A DNA stretch of 51,258 nucleotides from Firmicutes bacterium UBA6132 (GTDB taxonomy: Bacteria; Bacillota_A; Clostridia; Tissierellales; Sedimentibacteraceae). Where the stretch lies: assembly GCA_002435835.1 (NCBI GenBank), contig DIVM01000267.1, forward strand, positions 1 through 51,258. Reading direction: 5' to 3'. The translations under genes and the position numbers were made by a program. Position 1 is the stretch's first letter. Each line of letters starts with the position of its first letter. This document shows, in pieces, positions 15,098-23,694 of this stretch. Under the pieces are notes generated by a model. That model ran no database searches, was not told the DNA's origin, and worked only from the letters and a program-made list of their open reading frames with translations.

Positions 15098-16468
15098 GTG
15101 GAAAAATCAAAAGAGACTCATTCAACTAAAGTATTGGGACCTTTGCATATATGGGCATTAGGAGTTGGAATCGTCTTGGTTGGACAATTCATGGGATGGA
15201 ATTTTACTATTGTAAAAGGCGGCTCCTTAGGTTCCATCATAGCATGTTGGATAATTGGAGTATTGTATATATCCCTGATTATGATAAATACTGAAATGGG
15301 AGCAATAATTCCGTCATCAGGAGGACAATATGGAATGGCGAAACATTTTCTTGGTCCTCTATCTGCTTTTAACATTGGATTGATGATGGTTTTTCAATAT
15401 GTAATGTTAGAAGCTGCAGATGCATTAGTTATTGGAGAAATTTTATCTACCATTCATCCAGATATTCAGCCATTGCCATATATTATATTAAGTTTACTTG
15501 CATTAACATTTTTAAATTATAGAGGTTTGCACGCAACATTAAATTTAAATATTGTTTTAACAGCAATATCATTTGCAACAATATTAATATTATTATTTAG
15601 CACAAAATTTTATTCCCCAACAAAAAGCATGATTAATCTTGGCGCTATGACAAATGGTCTGCCGTATGGTTGGATTGGAATATTAGGAGCATTGCAGTTT
15701 GGATGTTGGTTTTATTTAGGTATAGAAGGCACTGCCCTTGCTGCTGAAGAATGCAGATCAAAAGAAAGAGCATTGCCCGTTGGTTCAATAGCGGGAATAT
15801 TAACTTTGATTCTTGGTGCAACTATAACTTGGTTTGTATCTTCAGGTTTAGTTAAAGCAGATGTACTTGCAGAATCAGTTTATCCTCTTTTCGATGCAGC
15901 TAAAGAAACCAAAATACCCATTGTAATTAATATTTTATTTTTAGGAACAATTCTTTCATGTATTGCAAGCGCCAATGGTTGCATTGCTGATGCAAGCAGA
16001 GCATGGGCATCAATGGCAAACGATACATTGATACCTGAAATATTTGGCGTTCTTCATCCTAAATATAAAACTCCATACAGAGCTATTATATTCTTGTTGC
16101 CAATTGCTTTAGCATTTGGATTTACAGGATTGCTTGATGAAGTTATAACATTCTCAATAATTTCGGCCCTTTTGGCTTATATACTTACAGCAATAATGAT
16201 GATAAAATTTAGAAAAATGTATCCTTTGGGACATATTGATAGAGGTTATGTATCTCCATGGCATCCAATACCATCAATAATTGTTTTAGCTTTGTCATTG
16301 GCGACAATAGCTGGAATGTACTTCGGCTATAATATAAACATTATATCCGGCATTGTATTTTATTTAATAGCTTCAATTTGGTTTGTAATGCATAGGTCAA
16401 AATTTTTAAATATTGAATCTTTTATTTCTGAAGATGATTCAAATTGGCCGAGACCTAAAGGGTATTAA
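15098..16468 (+). CDS. APC-superfamily permease, ethanolamine-permease-like
   Basis: 456 residues from a GTG at 15098, preceded by AAAGGTTGG. It has about 12 membrane segments. The first-helix signature LHIWALGVGIVLVGQFMGWNF and the segment SSGGQYGMAKHFLG match the ethanolamine branch of the APC superfamily, as does EGTALAAEECRSKERALP in the middle. It is likely the main product of the ANTAR-controlled unit, so uptake would be induced when the kinase detects its ligand. No ethanolamine ammonia-lyase or microcompartment gene is in view, so another amine or amino acid is possible. A bidirectional terminator follows. Confidence 0.87.
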   Translation: MEKSKETHSTKVLGPLHIWALGVGIVLVGQFMGWNFTIVKGGSLGSIIACWIIGVLYISLIMINTEMGAIIPSSGGQYGMAKHFLGPLSAFNIGLMMVFQYVMLEAADALVIGEILSTIHPDIQPLPYIILSLLALTFLNYRGLHATLNLNIVLTAISFATILILLFSTKFYSPTKSMINLGAMTNGLPYGWIGILGALQFGCWFYLGIEGTALAAEECRSKERALPVGSIAGILTLILGATITWFVSSGLVKADVLAESVYPLFDAAKETKIPIVINILFLGTILSCIASANGCIADASRAWASMANDTLIPEIFGVLHPKYKTPYRAIIFLLPIALAFGFTGLLDEVITFSIISALLAYILTAIMMIKFRKMYPLGHIDRGYVSPWHPIPSIIVLALSLATIAGMYFGYNINIISGIVFYLIASIWFVMHRSKFLNIESFISEDDSNWPRPKGY

Positions 16469-16477
16469 TCGATATTT

Positions 16478-16542
16478 AAAAAAACCGTATTATTTAACTC
16501 AACCCATTTATCAATGGCTAAAGTCTAATACGGTCTTTTTTT
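16478..16542. terminator. Bidirectional terminator between permease and MATE genes
   Basis: ACCGTATTA (16484-16492) pairs with TAATACGGT (16526-16534). An A run lies on one side and a T run on the other, so it can stop both converging transcripts. A smaller CATT/AATG hairpin sits in the loop. Confidence 0.85.
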
Positions 16543-16579
16543 AACCTTTTTTACTTTTTTAACTTTGATCCTTTTCAGT

Positions 16580-17923
16580 TCAGATATCTATTACAGAAAT
16601 CCTTTTGTTTAGGGCGCTTTCTGTGAACAAATCACTGTATGTGAATTTTGCAAATAGTACTCCGGATATAATCAAACAAATAATTTCTGATACAAATAAT
16701 GATAACCAAATTCCATTATCACCAAACAATGCAGTCATTGTCATAAGTGATAAAACTATTACTACTAATCCTCTGCATGTTGATATAATCATTGAATACA
16801 ACGGCTTTTCTATGGCTGAATAAAATCCAACAAATATTATGTTAAAACCGACTACTAAATAAGCAAGCGTAAATATTCTAAAAGCTTTTACTGAATAGCT
16901 GAAAATCTCAACTTCATCTCTACTAATAAATATTGAATTAATTTGTTCTGCAAATATCATACTTGCTGAATAAATGCAAATTGCAAAGATAGCCACTGTT
17001 TTAATCGCTAATTTTAAAATATATCTATATGTTTCTTTATTTCCGCTTCCATAGTTATAACTTATTAGCGGCTGAGTTCCTTGTGAAATACCAGCCATAG
17101 TCAACATGACAAAAGTGTTTACATAAATTATAACTGTATAAGTAATGATACCAATTTCGCCTATATGTTGAAGTATAATCCTATTAAACATAAATGTTAT
17201 AAAACCGGTAGAGAATTCTGTTACAAAATCTGATATACCAATAGGTAAAGTCCTTTTTATTAAGGAAATATCAAATTTAAAAGAAACAAATTTTAATTTT
17301 GAACTCTTTCTTAAAAAATGCATAAAATAAATTAGACAAGCTGCAACTTGTGATAAACCTGTAGCAAGAGCTGCCCCTTTAACTCCAAGATTAAGTTTTA
17401 TAACAAATATATAATCTAATGTTATGATGGTAACTGCAGAAATACATACCCCTATAGTGGCAAGATGTGGATGTCCGTCAGTTTTTACCAATACTTCAAA
17501 ATAGTACGATAGCATGTAGAACACGCTAAACACCGATAAAATACCTAAGTAATCTTTTACATATCCTATAGTAGTTTTAGTAGCTCCCATGAAATAGGCT
17601 ATTCTCTCAAGATTAATCAGAACTAAACCTGTTAGTGAAAGACCAATTAAAATTAACATTACCATATTCATAGTGAAAGCTTCTCTTGCTTTTGTTACTT
17701 CTTTGTTACCTAAGTTTATGGATGCAATAGTTGATGTTCCTACTGCAAATAAAATTGCTGCTGCGAATATTACATTTACATATGGTGTGCTAATATTTAC
17801 TGCAGCAAGAGCTATTTCTCCAACTCCCTTTGCTACAAATATACCATTTATCATTGTATAAATTGAATATATCCACATAGCTAAAACCGAAGGTATCACA
17901 TACTTAAGAAATTTCCTTTTCAT
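16580..17923 (-). CDS. MATE-family multidrug/organic cation exporter
   Basis: About 447 residues from the ATG at 17923, seven bases after AAGAGGTG; a GTG three codons earlier lies in the ribosome site. About 12 membrane helices in two similar halves, with MATE-like segments such as NISTPYVNVIFAAAILFAVG in the first half and AGISQGTQPLISYNYGSGNK in the second. It should export cationic compounds in exchange for Na+ or H+. It stands alone and converges with the permease gene; substrate unknown. Confidence 0.88.
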   Translation of the reverse strand: MKRKFLKYVIPSVLAMWIYSIYTMINGIFVAKGVGEIALAAVNISTPYVNVIFAAAILFAVGTSTIASINLGNKEVTKAREAFTMNMVMLILIGLSLTGLVLINLERIAYFMGATKTTIGYVKDYLGILSVFSVFYMLSYYFEVLVKTDGHPHLATIGVCISAVTIITLDYIFVIKLNLGVKGAALATGLSQVAACLIYFMHFLRKSSKLKFVSFKFDISLIKRTLPIGISDFVTEFSTGFITFMFNRIILQHIGEIGIITYTVIIYVNTFVMLTMAGISQGTQPLISYNYGSGNKETYRYILKLAIKTVAIFAICIYSASMIFAEQINSIFISRDEVEIFSYSVKAFRIFTLAYLVVGFNIIFVGFYSAIEKPLYSMIISTCRGLVVIVLSLMTMTALFGDNGIWLSLFVSEIICLIISGVLFAKFTYSDLFTESALNKRISVIDI

Positions 17924-18075
17924 GTTCCTCACCTCTTACCCATAGTATAAACCTTAGTACCATACCAATGTCAAGAGCTAAAAAGAAATTTTTTAACTAT
18001 TTTTGTGTTTTATTTATATTTAATAAAAACAATGTTGAAAAATGATTATATTAAAATGCATTTTTTTCAGAAAAT

Positions 18076-18107
18076 AAAAAGAGCATTTCCTAGGAAATAC
18101 TCTTTTT
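18076..18107 (-). terminator. Terminator after the efp/CD1247-like unit
   Basis: A 15-pair hairpin with a two-base loop, flanked by A/T runs. One U-G pair forms only on the minus strand, where it is followed by UUUUUAUUUU. Confidence 0.8.
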
Positions 18108-18124
18108 ATTCTAAAATATGATTA

Positions 18125-18469
18125 TTAATCTTCTTGGTCAATGATGTTGATATCATCTTCATCGAAATCTTCATCATCATATTCTTCATAAAACTCATCA
18201 TCATCAAAGTCATAGTCTTCATCAAATTCTTCTTCTAATTCAACATCTCCGAAAAGTTCTTCTTCAACAGTTGTTAGATCTTCATCTAATAAATCTAAGT
18301 ACTCATTTACTTCTTCTTGCTCTTCAACTATGTCACTCATACCGTCAGCTATTTCTTCAATAACTTCTAATAAAGCATTAAAAAGTTTACCTTCTCTTGT
18401 GTCACCTTTTACATCTAAACCGTCAGCTAAACCTCTTAAATAAGAAATTTTTTCATATAAAAAATCCAT
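18125..18469 (-). CDS. CD1247-like small acidic protein
   Basis: 114 residues. The N-terminal third (YEKISYLRGLADGLDVKGDT) matches the conserved start of clostridial CD1247-type proteins that often lie next to efp. The middle is a coiled, Glu-rich helix, and the last 45 residues are almost only Asp, Glu and aromatic residues. Function unknown. The ATG follows GGAGG, 24 bases after the efp stop, so the two are probably co-transcribed. Confidence 0.75.
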   Translation of the reverse strand: MDFLYEKISYLRGLADGLDVKGDTREGKLFNALLEVIEEIADGMSDIVEEQEEVNEYLDLLDEDLTTVEEELFGDVELEEEFDEDYDFDDDEFYEEYDDEDFDEDDINIIDQED

Positions 18470-18492
18470 AACTTACCTCCAATTGTATATTA

Positions 18493-19050
18493 TTATACTC
18501 GTGATAAATATTCACCAGTTCTGGTGTCGATCTTAATTTTATCCCCTATCTCAACAAAAAGCGGTACTGTTACCACTGCTCCTGTTTCAACTGTAGCAGG
18601 TTTGTTAGCTCCTGTAGCTGTATCACCTTTAAATCCTGGCTCTGTTTCTGTTACTTCTAACTCAACAAAGTTAGGTGCTGCAACTTCAAATGGTTTACCT
18701 TCATAGAATCTCATAGTAGCATTTTCATTTTCTTTTAAATATTTAATAGCTTCTTCTACTTGGTCATGATTTAATGGAATTTGTTCATAACTTTCAATAT
18801 CCATAAAATAATATAAATCAGCATCATTATATAAATATTGCATTTCCTTTGTTTCTATATGTGCCTTAGGGAATTTTTCACTAGGGTTGAAAGTTTCTTC
18901 TCTAATTGCTCCTGTTATAACATTTTTAACTTTTGCTCTAACAAAGGCAGCTCCTTTTCCTGGCTTAACATGTTGGAAATCTACTATTGACCATAGACCA
19001 TTATTCCATGATATAGTTATTCCTTTTTTAAAATCACTTGCTGAAATCAT
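18493..19050 (-). CDS. efp: Translation elongation factor P
   Basis: 185 residues, the normal length. The KOW-like domain carries the loop VKPGKGAAF with the modifiable Lys at residue 32, and the end has the conserved [17 protein letters not shown] binds the ribosome and relieves stalling at consecutive prolines. The ATG follows AAAGGGAGGAG. It starts 49 bases after the last pilin-like gene of the second pilus unit with no terminator between, so some readthrough from that unit is likely; a TATAAT at 19078-19083 hints at a promoter of its own. Confidence 0.97.
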   Translation of the reverse strand: MISASDFKKGITISWNNGLWSIVDFQHVKPGKGAAFVRAKVKNVITGAIREETFNPSEKFPKAHIETKEMQYLYNDADLYYFMDIESYEQIPLNHDQVEEAIKYLKENENATMRFYEGKPFEVAAPNFVELEVTETEPGFKGDTATGANKPATVETGAVVTVPLFVEIGDKIKIDTRTGEYLSRV

Positions 19051-19098
19051 ACTTCTCAGTCTCCTCCCTTTAGTATATTATAACCAGCCACAAGCTGC

Positions 19099-19524
19099 TT
19101 ATTCCTTAATAATAGTTCTTCCAGTGGTGGGTACAATAGAAACATTTTTAGTTTCATTTGTCATAGTATCAATTATTGTAAAAGTTCCTGCATTAACAGG
19201 AGTACCTTCACCATTAAATCCTATGGACCCAGTATTACTATATCTAATTATGTATCTTTCCTTGAATGTAACTTTCTTTTCAACAACATCGCTGTTATTT
19301 ACTGTGTATTTGCCTATATCTTCGTAAATGCGAATTTTATAATTTTGACTTGGATTTTTCATATTTTCCATTTGAATATATCTTACATCCATGACAAATT
19401 CATTAGCCATTTTATCCATATATCCAAAATCTATACTGATTTTAGGTAAAGTTATAGATAAAACAATCGACAATATAGCAATTGTTACAACCAATTCTAT
19501 TAGAGTAAAACCACCATTTTTCAT
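19099..19524 (-). CDS. Type IV pilin-like protein, FimT/GspH type
   Basis: 141 residues. The N-terminus is a class III prepilin signal: short basic leader, cut expected in GG|FTLIELVV, Glu at +5, then a hydrophobic helix. The globular part is short and ends in VVPTTGRTIIKE, like minor pseudopilins of the GspH/FimT kind. It is the last gene of the second pilus unit. It should be processed by the prepilin peptidase encoded at 28401 and may prime fibre assembly. Confidence 0.82.
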   Translation of the reverse strand: MKNGGFTLIELVVTIAILSIVLSITLPKISIDFGYMDKMANEFVMDVRYIQMENMKNPSQNYKIRIYEDIGKYTVNNSDVVEKKVTFKERYIIRYSNTGSIGFNGEGTPVNAGTFTIIDTMTNETKNVSIVPTTGRTIIKE

Positions 19525-19658
19525 AGGTTATCCTCATAGGATATTAAAAAAGCGCGTAATATCCCATACATATTTTATAAATTAATTACTGTTTTGTCAA
19601 TGTATTTATTTTTTTAGACAGTTTTATTTAATTTTATTTAATTTTTTGCAATAATAAA

Positions 19659-20180
19659 TTAATTTCTCATAAAAACAACTTGTTCAGCTTCTAAAAATTT
19701 GCTATGTCTTTGTAATATTAATTTTATTTTAATTGCTTTAACGTTTTTAAATATGGCTGTTTCAGGAAATGGTTCTACGTATAGTTCATTTATATAAGTT
19801 CCTAATTCTATATTTGCAGTACTTGTTGAATAATCATTTCCATAAAAAATTTTATCATTTCTAACCTCAAAGTTGTAACACTCTTTAGAGCTATCCCCAT
19901 AACGAAAAGATATTTTTGTTATTCTTTGTTTTCCTATGTGATTCATGTGACTCACAGTATTTTCTCTGATCAGTTCTATATAAGATGATTGTAGTATTTT
20001 ATTTGACATATAATTAAGAATATATTGGGATTGAAATTGAAGTTCAGTTTCAATGCTTATAGCTTCATAATTTTTTATATTTATCATAAAAAATGACATA
20101 ACTAATGAAATTATTATGGCTGACAATCCTATTACAATTAATATTTCAATTAATGTAAAACCATTTTTGCTTTTTAACAT
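19659..20180 (-). CDS. Type IV minor pilin, PilW-like
   Basis: 173 residues. Prepilin motif KNG|FTLIEILIVIG with Glu at +5 and a hydrophobic helix to about residue 30. The body (AISIETELQFQSQYILNYMSNKI) is like PilW/GspJ minor pilins. AAGGTGA precedes the ATG. A 134-base gap with no gene separates it from the next pilin. Confidence 0.8.
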   Translation of the reverse strand: MLKSKNGFTLIEILIVIGLSAIIISLVMSFFMINIKNYEAISIETELQFQSQYILNYMSNKILQSSYIELIRENTVSHMNHIGKQRITKISFRYGDSSKECYNFEVRNDKIFYGNDYSTSTANIELGTYINELYVEPFPETAIFKNVKAIKIKLILQRHSKFLEAEQVVFMRN

Positions 20181-20246
20181 CAGTTCACCTTTTATTAAAA
20201 AATGTAAATAGAAACCTTAGTTTTTATTATTATTTCTCTACGTTTT

Positions 20247-20275
20247 GTCATCCCTGAGCGTAGCGAAGGATCTTA
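20247..20275. repeat. Dispersed intergenic repeat, copy 2
   Basis: The sequence is GTCATCCCTGAGCGTAGCGA plus AGGATCTTA, the same core as at 7033 with one extra C. It overlaps the stop codon of the PilX-like gene. Confidence 0.7.
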
Positions 20276-20851
20276 ATTAACAATATTATAATTATCAAAC
20301 TTTAAATAATTTGAATAATCTATTGTTTCCGAAATAGCTTCACTATAATTAAGTATCATTATTTTCAAATCTACTTTTGTTGTTTTTTCAATATTGTTTG
20401 AGGATATATATTTAGATTGTACTGAAACTGTCAGGCTATCCCCTATGAAATATAGTGATGCTACATTTATAATTATAATTTCGGGATTAGAGTTATCATT
20501 TATCCTTGTAGAAATTCTGCTTAAAATATATAATTTAAAATTATTTTTATATAAATCAGCAGCACTAATTACGTCATCAGGATTTAAAAACAAGTACTCC
20601 TCTGCTTTAGAAATTGAATCATCGGCTGCTTCTTTAATCAACAAAAGCATTTCAGCATAAGCCTTATTTAATCCTGTTTCCGACATATAAAACGATTGTT
20701 TTATTTCAACATTTGATTTTTTTATTTGATAGTTTAAAAGCGTTGTGCTCATCAAAGAAACTCCTAATACCATTATAACAGATATAATAATAACTAACAA
20801 AACCAACACTGAACCGTTGTTTTTAAAACGACCTTTAATAAACATATTCAT
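20273..20851 (-). CDS. PilX-like minor pilin assembly protein
   Basis: 192 residues. The N-terminus NNGSVLVLLVIIISVIMVLG is the PilX type: a Gly-Ser junction instead of Gly-Phe, and no FTLIE. It is followed by the typical MSETGLNKAYAEM stretch (compare AARSGAEAM in PilX proteins). The gene lies among other minor pilins. The stop codon falls inside a dispersed repeat, so the extreme C-terminus may have changed recently. Confidence 0.75.
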   Translation of the reverse strand: MNMFIKGRFKNNGSVLVLLVIIISVIMVLGVSLMSTTLLNYQIKKSNVEIKQSFYMSETGLNKAYAEMLLLIKEAADDSISKAEEYLFLNPDDVISAADLYKNNFKLYILSRISTRINDNSNPEIIIINVASLYFIGDSLTVSVQSKYISSNNIEKTTKVDLKIMILNYSEAISETIDYSNYLKFDNYNIVN

Positions 20852-20882
20852 TGATTCACCTAACTACCAGATTATATTAAAA

Positions 20883-21287
20883 TCAATAAAATAATTTAGT
20901 GCCTATTAATATTTTTAAAACTTTACTGTTGTTAATAATTTTTATTTCTATGTTATACAAAATATTGCTCTCGGATTCATCTGAAGTTATTTTTATTTCT
21001 GCAGCATAATTTGTAACTGTCTGATTAATTTTTTTTTCATAAGAATTATTTAAACTATTAAAAGGGTATTCCTGAGTATCAATGAAATTCATCGCTTTTA
21101 TTTCTTCCATATAACCTTGTGCCTGCTGGAAAGATTTATATTCCTCAGCACTTTTATTGTTAATTTTTTGAGCAATGACAATCATGGACATTAAAGGACA
21201 AATTACTATTTCCAAAATAACTATCGCAATAATTACTTCTATTAAAGTCATGGCATTATTGTTGAATATTTTTACTTTTCCTTTCAT
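20883..21287 (-). CDS. Type IV minor pilin, PilV-like, with Ala at -1
   Basis: 134 residues. The segment NNNA|MTLIEVIIAIVILEIV is a prepilin signal with Glu at +5, but the usual Gly at -1 is Ala and the usual Phe at +1 is Met. Such sites can be cut, though often less well. The body is short. The neighbours (PilX- and PilW-like) suggest a PilV role. Confidence 0.78.
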   Translation of the reverse strand: MKGKVKIFNNNAMTLIEVIIAIVILEIVICPLMSMIVIAQKINNKSAEEYKSFQQAQGYMEEIKAMNFIDTQEYPFNSLNNSYEKKINQTVTNYAAEIKITSDESESNILYNIEIKIINNSKVLKILIGTKLFY

Positions 21288-21387
21288 TTTATTTTCTTAT
21301 CCTCACCATAATTTATAACTATCACCGTTAGTCCAAATCAGTTTATTTTATCGGCTACCTGCATTATAAATATTGTTGCATAAGCAA

Positions 21388-21945
21388 TCAATTGGGCATG
21401 GCATAGTAGTTAAGATCTATGGTGCCCAAAACACCGCCATCCTCTAATAGCAATAGCCTTATATTGTTTATACTAACACTCATATTGTCATCTTTTATAT
21501 CATCAATAAGCAAAAGCATATCATAATAATTTCCTTTAAATTCTATGGTGGCACCAACCGCTACTGCACCTTCAACCAAAATCTCAGAGTCAATATCGTT
21601 ATCAGGCTCAGCAAGTATTGCATCAGTAAAATTGATTTTTGTAATGACCATATTATTTTCTTTACAATCCTCATGTATATTGGAAATTATTTCTTCTTGC
21701 GACAATCTTGTTTTAATGTTGACCATACTTATTTCGTTTAACAATTTTTCCTTCTTTTTCCTTAGCTCATCCTTCATTTTAATATTATTTTGCATACTGT
21801 CACTAATTTTGCTAATTTCTGAATACGCAGACATTGTTGGATATATTTTTGACATCCAATTATCCGGTACCATATAAACAAATAAAACTATGATAAGCGA
21901 TAAGCATGCTAATATGCATAAAGACTTACGACCCGAATTAGTCAT
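21388..21945 (-). CDS. Second PilO-like pilus alignment protein
   Basis: 185 residues. One N-terminal membrane helix (LCILACLSLIIVLFVYMVP), a coiled-coil (about 45-80), then a small ferredoxin-like domain (IEFKGNYYDMLLLIDDIKDD, MSVSINNIRLL), as in PilO. It overlaps the preceding PilM-PilN fusion by eight bases. It is the unfused counterpart of the PilO-LysM protein at 25425. Confidence 0.78.
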   Translation of the reverse strand: MTNSGRKSLCILACLSLIIVLFVYMVPDNWMSKIYPTMSAYSEISKISDSMQNNIKMKDELRKKKEKLLNEISMVNIKTRLSQEEIISNIHEDCKENNMVITKINFTDAILAEPDNDIDSEILVEGAVAVGATIEFKGNYYDMLLLIDDIKDDNMSVSINNIRLLLLEDGGVLGTIDLNYYAMPN

Positions 21946-23464
21946 CGCCTTTCACATCCTTCAGCTTGCAAATTACAGAGTAAGCATAGCTGTTGCCTTC
22001 TTGTTTTAACTCTAAATATGGCATATGAGTTTCTTCAATATATTCTATCTCTCTGAGGTTATGTAAAAATATTGCCACCTCTTCTACGGACAAGGATACA
22101 CATGACAGTTGTGTGGTGTTTTTGTCTGTATATACGGTGTCAACCCTTGTATTTTCAGGGACTGCATAAAGGATTTCCTTGAAAAACGATGAACTTACAT
22201 AATCCTCGCCACTTATGTAGCTTTCTAATTTAAAAGCCCTATTTTTATAATCTTCCAATATGTTTACTTCTGCTTTCAAGGCTTCAACATCATTATTTAG
22301 CTTGGCATTGTCCTCATTTTCAACATACAGACTCATATCATTAATATTATTCAAAAGCCTTGCATTGTTATGAATGAAGGCATATATAACAGGTATAGCA
22401 ATAACCAAAGAAGCTGCTGCAAAAATAGAGTAAAACTTAGCGGCATTTTTAAATTCATCAGTATTGGTTGGAAAACAAACATCCCCTTTACCGTTAAGCA
22501 GAGATAAGACAGAAATGAAGTTTTTATCCTCATTTAAATCCTCGTAATTATATTCATCAACAAATGCTATGTCAGATATTTTATTAATTTTTTCCACATC
22601 TATTTTTAAACTATCAGACAGGAATTCAGCTATATCATTGCATGAGCAGCTGCCATAAATATAAAGCTTATTAATATAATTATTATTATCTATCGAATAA
22701 TAATATCTGATGTACTTGTTGATTTCATCAAGCAAGCTGTTTCTAAAAGATGATGCAGACATCATGTAGGAACTATTTTCAGACTGTTCTTTTTCTGAAA
22801 TGAAAGCATAGTGTTTTTCATCATTGTAAAAAGAAATCCGCGAGAAGTCATTTATTCCTTTATTTAAAACACAAAAAGAAAGAAACCGTGAATCTATATT
22901 GGCAAATGCAAAGATATTATTTGAATCTAAGAAACTGTTGTTTATTTTTATGCCGTGCTCGGAGATTTTATTTAGGCAGTTAAAAGATACATCCGTGTAC
23001 AAAAGCTTGAGCTTGAGTTTTTTAGACAGCTTAATCAAGCTGTTGTAAATATCCTCTGGAAGACAATAAATGACGTAAAAAACACTGTTTACGTCATCAA
23101 TATCTGTCACCTTATATATAATTTTATACCTTCTTAAATCGACTGAAATCGTCTGTTCCAATTCGAATCTTAGCATTGATATTGTTTCATCTTTGTCTTT
23201 TAAAAGAGGAAGCCTTAGCTTTCTTGTGATTACACAATCCGAATTAACAACAAATACAGCTTTTTTTGTTTTAATATTATTCTTATTTAGCTCATTCTTC
23301 ACTAAATTCGCAATTAAATCAATGTCCAGTATTTTCCCGTTTTCAATTCCAGAAGCAACCTTCAATGAAAGGTGCTTAGAAACCATAAACAAAATGCCCT
23401 TCTTGAAAGTTTCCGTAATATTTATGCAGTTATTATCTATTTCAACGCATAATATGGAATTCAT
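21938..23464 (-). CDS. PilM-PilN fusion protein of the second pilus unit
   Basis: About 508 residues from the ATG at 23464, which follows AAGGAAG; the ATG at 23479 has a poor site. Residues 1-330 resemble PilM, the actin-like cytoplasmic ring protein (VFVVNSDCVITRKLRLPLL, ISMLRFELEQTISVDL). Residues 340-508 resemble PilN: one membrane helix (SIFAAASLVIAIPVIYAF), a coiled-coil, then a small domain (FFKEILYAVPENTRVDTV). PilM and PilN normally bind each other as separate proteins, so the fusion is functionally sensible. The ATP site of the PilM half looks degenerate. A separate PilM and PilN pair exists at 26821-28388. Confidence 0.8.
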   Translation of the reverse strand: MNSILCVEIDNNCINITETFKKGILFMVSKHLSLKVASGIENGKILDIDLIANLVKNELNKNNIKTKKAVFVVNSDCVITRKLRLPLLKDKDETISMLRFELEQTISVDLRRYKIIYKVTDIDDVNSVFYVIYCLPEDIYNSLIKLSKKLKLKLLYTDVSFNCLNKISEHGIKINNSFLDSNNIFAFANIDSRFLSFCVLNKGINDFSRISFYNDEKHYAFISEKEQSENSSYMMSASSFRNSLLDEINKYIRYYYSIDNNNYINKLYIYGSCSCNDIAEFLSDSLKIDVEKINKISDIAFVDEYNYEDLNEDKNFISVLSLLNGKGDVCFPTNTDEFKNAAKFYSIFAAASLVIAIPVIYAFIHNNARLLNNINDMSLYVENEDNAKLNNDVEALKAEVNILEDYKNRAFKLESYISGEDYVSSSFFKEILYAVPENTRVDTVYTDKNTTQLSCVSLSVEEVAIFLHNLREIEYIEETHMPYLELKQEGNSYAYSVICKLKDVKGDD

Positions 23465-23511
23465 GCTTCTTCCTTTCATCTCTTGATAAATTTACATAAT
23501 TTAATATATTA

Positions 23512-23540
23512 ATTATAGTAAATATGTAAAATTTTGTCAA
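23512..23540 (-). promoter_or_regulatory. Sigma-A promoter of the second pilus unit
   Basis: TTGACA and TATAAT on the minus strand with a 17-base spacer, a perfect consensus, about 50 bases upstream of the PilM-PilN start. No riboswitch follows, unlike the main pilus unit. Confidence 0.8.
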
Positions 23541-23594
23541 ATTATTTATTATTAAGATTACTTCGCATGTATTTTTTATACTTAATAAATATAT

Positions 23595-23639
23595 TAAAAA
23601 AAATTAAAAAAGATGACACCTAAAATTGTCGGTGTCATC
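23595..23639 (-). terminator. Terminator of the main pilus operon
   Basis: GATGACACC (23612-23620) pairs with GGTGTCATC (23631-23639), a nine-pair stem followed by a long U-rich run on the minus strand. It separates the two pilus units. Confidence 0.88.
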
Positions 23640-23694
23640 CTTATGCTTGCTCAAGGATTTCAATTATTTATTGTTCTCTTTTTCCTATTAATAT

